This document shows, in pieces, positions 9,001 through 13,147 of a stretch of DNA of 13,147 nucleotides. This stretch comes from Cyclostephanos tholiformis (taxonomy: Eukaryota; Bacillariophyta; Thalassiosirophyceae; Thalassiosirales; Thalassiosiraceae). The DNA is taken from NCBI GenBank assembly GCA_036939975.1, contig JALLPB010000755.1:1-13147 (forward strand), written 5' to 3'. The notes beneath the pieces are model-generated. The model saw nothing but the letters and a program-made list of their open reading frames with translations, was not told where the DNA came from and searched no databases. Position numbers and translations under genes: made by a program. How positions within the stretch are numbered: position 1 is the stretch's first letter; each line of letters begins with the position of its first letter.

Positions 9001-12000
9001 AATCGTTGGCGCATAGAATGAATCATGAATTTCCCGCTTCAGAAAGCCATTTGATGCATTCCATAGTTGAGCGACAGCTTTGTTTCCTTCTTCTATTTGA
9101 TTGGCGTCGTCGGCATCTGAAAAAAAGTCATCTGGATGAAACGCGTCAGTCAAAAGTTTCCACAAGGCGGCAAGGCGGCGAAACATAATGTGGATGTTTA
9201 CCTTCGTTGGTGCTCTCCTTATACCGCTTGGGTTCCTCTTCGTTATCGTAATCGACAAAAGAGAGATTCATCCAGTGAGGAACCTCAAAGTATGTTTTCC
9301 AATCGTCAAAGCCCTGGATTTCTTCTGCACTTGACGATCCTTTCTCCTTGAAAAGAAAAAAAGGAGCCACGTGCAATGGAGGTAGGCCCAGTGACAGCAC
9401 ATCTGAACCAATGCCGTTGTCCATCATTCGCTGCTTGGTGATACCTGCAAGATTCTTTTCGATTTCAAAAACTCCATTACCTGGCGTGATGACGACAATA
9501 CTGTTTCCTTTGAGAGATGAGAGTGAGTTACGACGTGAGTAGCTGGGAGGGAATGCAAAACGGGGTAAGGGGATGAAAAACACGGGCGTACCGGTGCGAC
9601 GGACGTCACGATCTATATAATGCAAATGGAGAAGATTAAGCGTCATGTTGATCGCTTCGAGAACATTTCCCTGAGATGCAGTTGAAGGGGTCCTCTCATC
9701 GCCTCTGTTCAAATTCCACTTGACTTCTTTGGGGTACTTGATAAATTCTTGTTTCATTTTATGAATCAGATTGTTGCCCGCATTCATTTCGTTTTCCAAC
9801 ACAATTTTATAGTGGTCAACAAACATTCTTCCGTCAGTGTCCACATGCACAGCTTTTCCGTCCCTCTCTTTATTGTGGTATCGGATGTAAGTCCGACTGA
9901 AGAATACAACCGTAAGATTATGTGATACCTACGCAGTGTGTGTAGGGATGAATAATGAATAAGAGGGAGGTGAAAAATGCCAGTTTTGATAGGTAGCAGA
10001 AAAAACATCTCACCTGTAGTTTCTTCCATTTGTTGAACAAGCGATGAACAAAGTCTACAAACTTGTCGAAGTAAATTTTGCATGACGCCTCATGACTAAT
10101 TTGGCTGCCAACACCCTCATAGTGTGAGGCAAAGTCCCACATTTCTGAGCTCATTTGGACGAGCCAGATAATACGCGCTGACCTACTCCTGAACGTCAAC
10201 TTCGTATCTTCTGAAATAAGGGCAGACCGGACTCGATTGTCTCCATGTCGTATGACTTTTGCCACTGTCCGGATGTTGTTAAAGGAGAGTCGCTTCCCCT
10301 CGTAAACCCAAGTGTTCAAGAAACTTTTTTGGAAACTGTACATATCTCCTCTGCTGACGAATTGGTCCTTAAAAGTTATTGTGAGATAGTCAGCAGCTAT
10401 GGCTTGGTGCACAAATGGTGCCATATTCGGCGAGATTTGAGTGATAGTGACGGTATCATAAGCCGTGATATTGTACAAATCTGCCACCTGTCTCAGCATG
10501 GATACCTGAGTCCGCGCTCCACTCTTTATGCTCATCAAACTTCCTTCAGAAACTGACATGACAAACGACACTCTTATATAGTGGCTGCTCAGCAACATAT
10601 TATTGATATTTCCTTTGACACCAGAATCAATATTTTCAGCTGTGGTTGCATTCACGTTCTGGTCTGTAGACGCCAACGGCACGGATTGTGGAAAAGAAGA
10701 CTTTATGTCAGAGGTAGTCGCAGGAATTGTGCCAAGATTGCTGTGGTACCGACGATGACTGGGAGTCATGCCATACATATTCGAGGAATCTACCCTTGAA
10801 AGAGATTCGTGGCGAGTATGTGAGGATTCAGCTTCGCCATTATCAGAAAGGACCGAAGTAGAGGATGGATCGGCGGAAGCTCGTCGCTGAGGAATCGTTG
10901 CACCTCCGATTTCTGGTGTCAGAATGGTAGTAGGGAGCGATGCTTCGTTTAGAGATATGTTTTTGATTAAACTATTACTCCTCGGGGACTTTGTATGCTC
11001 AAGTGACGTCAATGAGTCCGTAGAGTGTGTCAGGATGTTTGATTCATGATATGGAGTGGGATATTTCGGTGGGGATGAGACTGGAGTAGCATATATTAGG
11101 TTCTGGGTAGGTGAGGGATGCAAGGATAAGCTTGGAATCCCAGAAGATAATGACGGAAGTCGATAAATCGGTGAGTGAGGCCGAATCGATCTGGCCGCAA
11201 TACTTGTGTGATCGCGTTGTATGGGAAGAACTTGTGCCTTGGGATCAAAACTGATGCAATGTTTGGAGTCAATATTTGTGAGGAGCGGGTGCGGCCGAGG
11301 TGATAGTTCGGCCGTCAACTCCTCCTGGCTGGTACTTCTCACGATCACGGGGTTCATCAAGCTGGCTTTGGCTTGCACGACCGAAGAATCTCTGCTGTGC
11401 ATACCGACGGCCGTTGTTGCTGAGTTATTCGTGGCCACCGAGCCGTCCCGGCTATGAGACATAACAGACGAATTCTCTGTTGACGGAAGGGCTGTTAATT
11501 TCCGAAATAAACTCGATGCTGCGCCCGAAAACACAGAAGAGAGATTTGACGATGTGAATACAGCAGGGATGGATTGCTCTTTCGTGGTAGTACTTGCTTC
11601 AAGCAAATGATCGCCTAAGATAAGGTGCTCTCCAACAAGCTGGTTGTCGGAATCTGTTATTGACTTACTGCCAGGACTTTCACCGCCATACGATGGCGAA
11701 ACAGTGATGATCGACGTCACCGTCGCCGCAGAAATATCCCGGGAATGAAGAGACGAACGAAGGGACGTCGGTCTTACATTTCCTGATTTGATCTTGGGCT
11801 TCAGAACGGAACTCCCAGATTTGGACGCACTGATTCCAGGACGTACACACCACACTCTTATCTCTACGAGGTCTCCAGGCCGAAGGAGACGCTGATTTTG
11901 CAAGTCGTTTTCTTTCATTCCTCCGTCTTCCTTCGTTCCACCTAATGAGACTTTACTACTGGCGGTACCAACACTTGTACCATCATGATTACCGAACAAA

Positions 12001-12848
12001 TCGGGATTGAGCGCTAATTCGACGCCATCAAAAGTAAGTTCATCGTGCACGCTCAACGTTACAAGGTCGGTAGTAAGTGCCACCTCCACTGGTGGAGCAT
12101 GGGAGGCAGTCATGAACGAAGGTGATTCGATGGCGGTCGATGTGGCATAGAAGTCTTCACCTGATCCATGAGGATGTTGGTACTGTTCGTAGTGACTGTT
12201 TTGTATGGGTAATGGGGGTCTTCCTGACAGCAGCAGCTGCTGCTGTGAATTTATTGGCGACAGCGGATATCGCGGTGGAGCTCCAATATTACCACCACCC
12301 AATCCACTTCCTGGCATCACTCTGCCACCTCGATTACTAATGTAGGTATTTACAACTTGAGAGCCCCTTCGTCCTCGTATGGTTATACTATCGGTCGCAG
12401 AGAAACTCGTGGACAAAGATACTTGCTTCTTTTGCCATTCATTATCACTCTTATATGCCAATGAAGTCGCTCCTCCTCCTACTAGTAGTTGTGATTGTTG
12501 TTGATGATGTTGATGGAAACGGGGAAACGACCCGCCCCCGCCGCCGATATTACCATTTCCAGAATTTCCCCAATGATGATTATTGACTGGAAATATTTTT
12601 TGCGCATGGTAACCACCGCCACCATTATTGGCGGTGGTTGCTACATCTTGAGGGAGGAGAAATCCTCGATTGGAAGTTACCGGTGTGGTGGAGAAGTCTA
12701 CGTTGTGCAAGGCAGTTGTGGTCCCACTCGATATCGTTTTGTCGTTGGAAGAGGCAGCAGAAGCAGCAGCAGGGATGGCGATTGATCCATCTTTGGTCGT
12801 CGAAGCTGCTGCTGTCGTAATGGGGTTGAGCAGTTGGAGGACGGCCAT
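6060..12848 (-). CDS. DEPDC5: GATOR1 complex subunit DEPDC5/Iml1 (six exons, DEP domain apparently absent)
   Basis: DEPDC5/Iml1 is the GATOR1 subunit that contacts Rag GTPases and holds the NPRL2-NPRL3 GAP, restraining TORC1 at the lysosome/vacuole when amino acids are low. Exons: 12848-10014, 9928-9592, 9507-9202, 9116-8372, 8299-7467, 7384-6060; all phases match, giving 2126 residues (human about 1600). Residues 1-250 are Gly/Gln/Asn/Ser-rich. N-terminal domain: LALNPDLF and RPGDLVEIRVW (~278-333), a ~420-residue Ser-rich insert, then ITFKDQFVSRGDM (824-836), ISEDT (878-882), VQMSSEMWDF (897-906). SABA region: TVVFFSRT (951-958), NSIVVITPGNGVFEIEKN (1059-1076), TKQRMMDNGIG (1081-1091). Linker: NRRRWSHVFPLG (1654-1665), NWKSLCQPAILPMTIDF (1676-1692). 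SHEN region about 1723-1888, C-terminal domain about 1916-2126 (YLHRTGTLF 2064-2072). No DEP domain lies between them. Start: a TGA lies upstream in frame and 12848 is the first ATG after it. Confidence 0.93.
7385..7466 (-). other. intron 5 of DEPDC5 (82 bp)
   Basis: Donor T|GTAAGT at 7466, acceptor GATCAG ending at 7385, phase 1. The upstream frame reaches a stop inside the donor (GTAAGTAA). Splicing produces QPAILPMTIDF, matching TPACLPLTTDYF of animal DEPDC5 across the junction. Confidence 0.93.
8300..8371 (-). other. intron 4 of DEPDC5 (72 bp, stop-free, multiple of three)
   Basis: Donor G|GTGCGT at 8371, acceptor TCACTCAG ending at 8300, phase 2. The unspliced frame would insert a strongly hydrophobic stretch (containing SSIFFLMHLTVHIL) into an otherwise polar, disordered linker, which is implausible for this soluble protein. 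Splicing gives NKPFC-SDGPTLEGK. Homology cannot confirm it, because the linker is not conserved. Confidence 0.7.
9117..9201 (-). other. intron 3 of DEPDC5 (85 bp)
   Basis: Donor GTAAAC at 9201, acceptor TTTTTTTCAG ending at 9117, phase 1. Splicing leads from the PHWMNLSF motif and its acidic tail (ESTNE) into DADDANQIEE. The acceptor has a clear pyrimidine tract. Confidence 0.88.
9508..9591 (-). other. intron 2 of DEPDC5 (84 bp, stop-free, multiple of three)
   Basis: Donor G|GTACGC at 9591, acceptor CTCAAAG ending at 9508, phase 1 on both sides. Without splicing the frame stays open and adds 28 Pro/Ser/Arg-rich residues in the middle of a conserved block. Splicing gives RRTGNSIVVITPGNG, which lines up without a gap with the family pattern RTG-x2-SVVITPG. 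Confidence 0.85.
9929..10013 (-). other. intron 1 of DEPDC5 (85 bp)
   Basis: Donor CAG|GTGAGA at 10013, acceptor GCGTAG ending at 9929, phase 0. Splicing joins FNKWKKLQ to VSHNLTVVFFSRT, as in known DEPDC5 proteins, where the same two motifs are adjacent. Confidence 0.92.
10580..11850 (-). repeat. serine-rich low-complexity insertion inside the DEPDC5 N-terminal domain
   Basis: About residues 335-756 are Ser/Thr/Pro/Asn-rich with no fold visible. The segment carries many proline-directed sites (RPHSPIY, PSPTQN, SSPPKYPTP, TKSPRS, ILTPEIG, GMTPSH), basophilic sites (RRASADP), and repeated HSRD-S patterns (HSRDIS, HSRDGSV, HSRDSSV). Flanking conserved strands belong to one domain in known homologues, so this is an insertion. 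There is no in-frame stop, and no obvious splice pair that removes it. Confidence 0.75.
12227..12246. repeat. 20-bp perfect palindrome made of CAG3/CTG3
   Basis: ACAGCAGCAG followed directly by CTGCTGCTGT. On the coding (minus) strand it encodes SQQQLLLS in the disordered N-terminus of DEPDC5. It is a trinucleotide-repeat inversion and needs no regulatory explanation. Confidence 0.9.
12611..12639 (-). repeat. perfect inverted repeat (10-bp stem, 9-base loop) early in DEPDC5 coding sequence
   Basis: AACCACCGCC (12611-12620) and GGCGGTGGTT (12630-12639) are exact reverse complements around a 9-base spacer. It lies about 210-240 bases after the ATG and encodes part of an Asn/Gly-rich stretch. 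It could form an mRNA hairpin. Confidence 0.85.
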
Positions 12849-13147
12849 TATGGCTAACCACTCCAAGTGTGAAGGTTCATTATTTCATCCGGCCGCTTTC
12901 CGAGGAGACAGCAATACGATCTGTCATACCGAATAATATTTCCGGAATAGGTAATCGGTACTTTACCATATCGGAAAATAAGACTGGTAAATCTAAAAGG
13001 GGTCATCTGTGTCTTAGGGTTAACCCTAAATTTTCCAACCGGACAGACGAAAAAAACGGCATTTCGTTTCATTTTTTTTCCACAATGGGTGCGGTGCCTG
13101 CCGTAATTCTTTTTTGGTTTTTGTCAGCGATAGTTCCAGATCTGGAC
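12849..13147 (-). promoter_or_regulatory. 5' untranslated/promoter region of DEPDC5
   Basis: This stretch lies directly upstream of the DEPDC5 ATG and holds no supported gene. An AT-rich segment with poly(T)/poly(A) runs (13048-13080) and a telomere-like palindrome (13014-13029) are the only conspicuous features. A 72-codon open frame starting with ATG at 13072 (-) ends at 12854, six bases before the DEPDC5 ATG. It has no known motif and could be an upstream ORF if transcription starts that far out. Confidence 0.5.
13014..13029. repeat. 16-bp perfect palindrome TTAGGGTTAACCCTAA (head-to-head telomere-type units)
   Basis: One TTAGGG unit is followed directly by TTAA-overlapping CCCTAA in the opposite orientation, giving a perfect 16-bp palindrome about 165 bp upstream of the DEPDC5 ATG. 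TTAGGG is the telomere repeat of diatoms and many other eukaryotes, and AACCCTA is the core of plant telo-box promoter elements. Confidence 0.9.

Noticed and set aside
9508..9591. A genuine 28-residue insertion in the DEPDC5 SABA domain
   Set aside because: It breaks a nearly invariant block, has GT and AG ends in matching phase, and is the same size as neighbouring introns.
12846..12866. Start of DEPDC5 six codons earlier at 12866
   Set aside because: The codon there is TTG, which is not a normal eukaryotic start; the first in-frame ATG after the upstream stop is at 12848.
1..13147. tRNA, rRNA, CRISPR, transposon or terminal-repeat structures
   Set aside because: Scanning both strands by eye gave no cloverleaf with a GTTC-type T arm, no spaced direct repeats, no transposase or reverse transcriptase motifs, and no long terminal repeats.

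Overview
The window looks like nuclear DNA of a microbial eukaryote, most likely a diatom or another stramenopile. It carries spliced protein genes with short GT-AG introns (most 72-116 bp), the standard genetic code, closely packed genes on both strands, and housekeeping proteins (Rab GDI, an RNA polymerase I subunit, a GATOR1 subunit) that exist only in eukaryotes. The diatom assignment is inferred from gene density, intron size and protein style, not from a marker gene.

Layout. Bases 1-417 show no supportable gene. Bases 418-1923 (+) encode an unrecognised, acidic, low-complexity single-pass membrane protein with a GC-rich, GAC/TCG-repetitive coding sequence. A gene-free stretch of about 1.2 kb follows (1924-3087); its first 120 bases hold a coding-like tail in another frame that may be a missed 3' exon. 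Bases 3088-4915 (-) encode Rab GDP-dissociation inhibitor in three exons. A 249-bp divergent promoter region (4916-5164), with a G-quadruplex-type G tract and an A-rich tract, separates it from RPA12, the small two-zinc-ribbon subunit of RNA polymerase I (5165-5524, +). After a convergent spacer (5525-6059), the rest of the window is one large gene on the minus strand, 12848-6060: a DEPDC5/Iml1 orthologue, the Rag-contacting subunit of GATOR1. I reconstruct six exons and five introns, giving 2126 residues.

Splicing. The DEPDC5 model rests on reading frames joining in phase at every junction and on the joined protein restoring conserved DEPDC5 motifs across junctions. Two of its introns (84 and 72 bp) are multiples of three without stop codons, so simple ORF calling would read them as protein. 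The GDI model likewise restores the conserved N-terminal FAD/GDI-type motif and its continuation into the next exon.

How the genes relate. Rab GDI recycles Rab GTPases in vesicle traffic. DEPDC5 belongs to the GATOR1 complex that restrains TORC1 when amino acids are scarce. RPA12 belongs to the rRNA-synthesising polymerase, a classic target downstream of TORC1. The proximity is probably ordinary gene packing, not an operon. The most interesting biological points are that this DEPDC5 orthologue appears to lack its DEP domain, and that its N-terminal conserved domain is split by about 420 residues of serine-rich, proline-directed low-complexity sequence. I see no mobile element, CRISPR array, tRNA, rRNA or defence system, and no clearly novel system.
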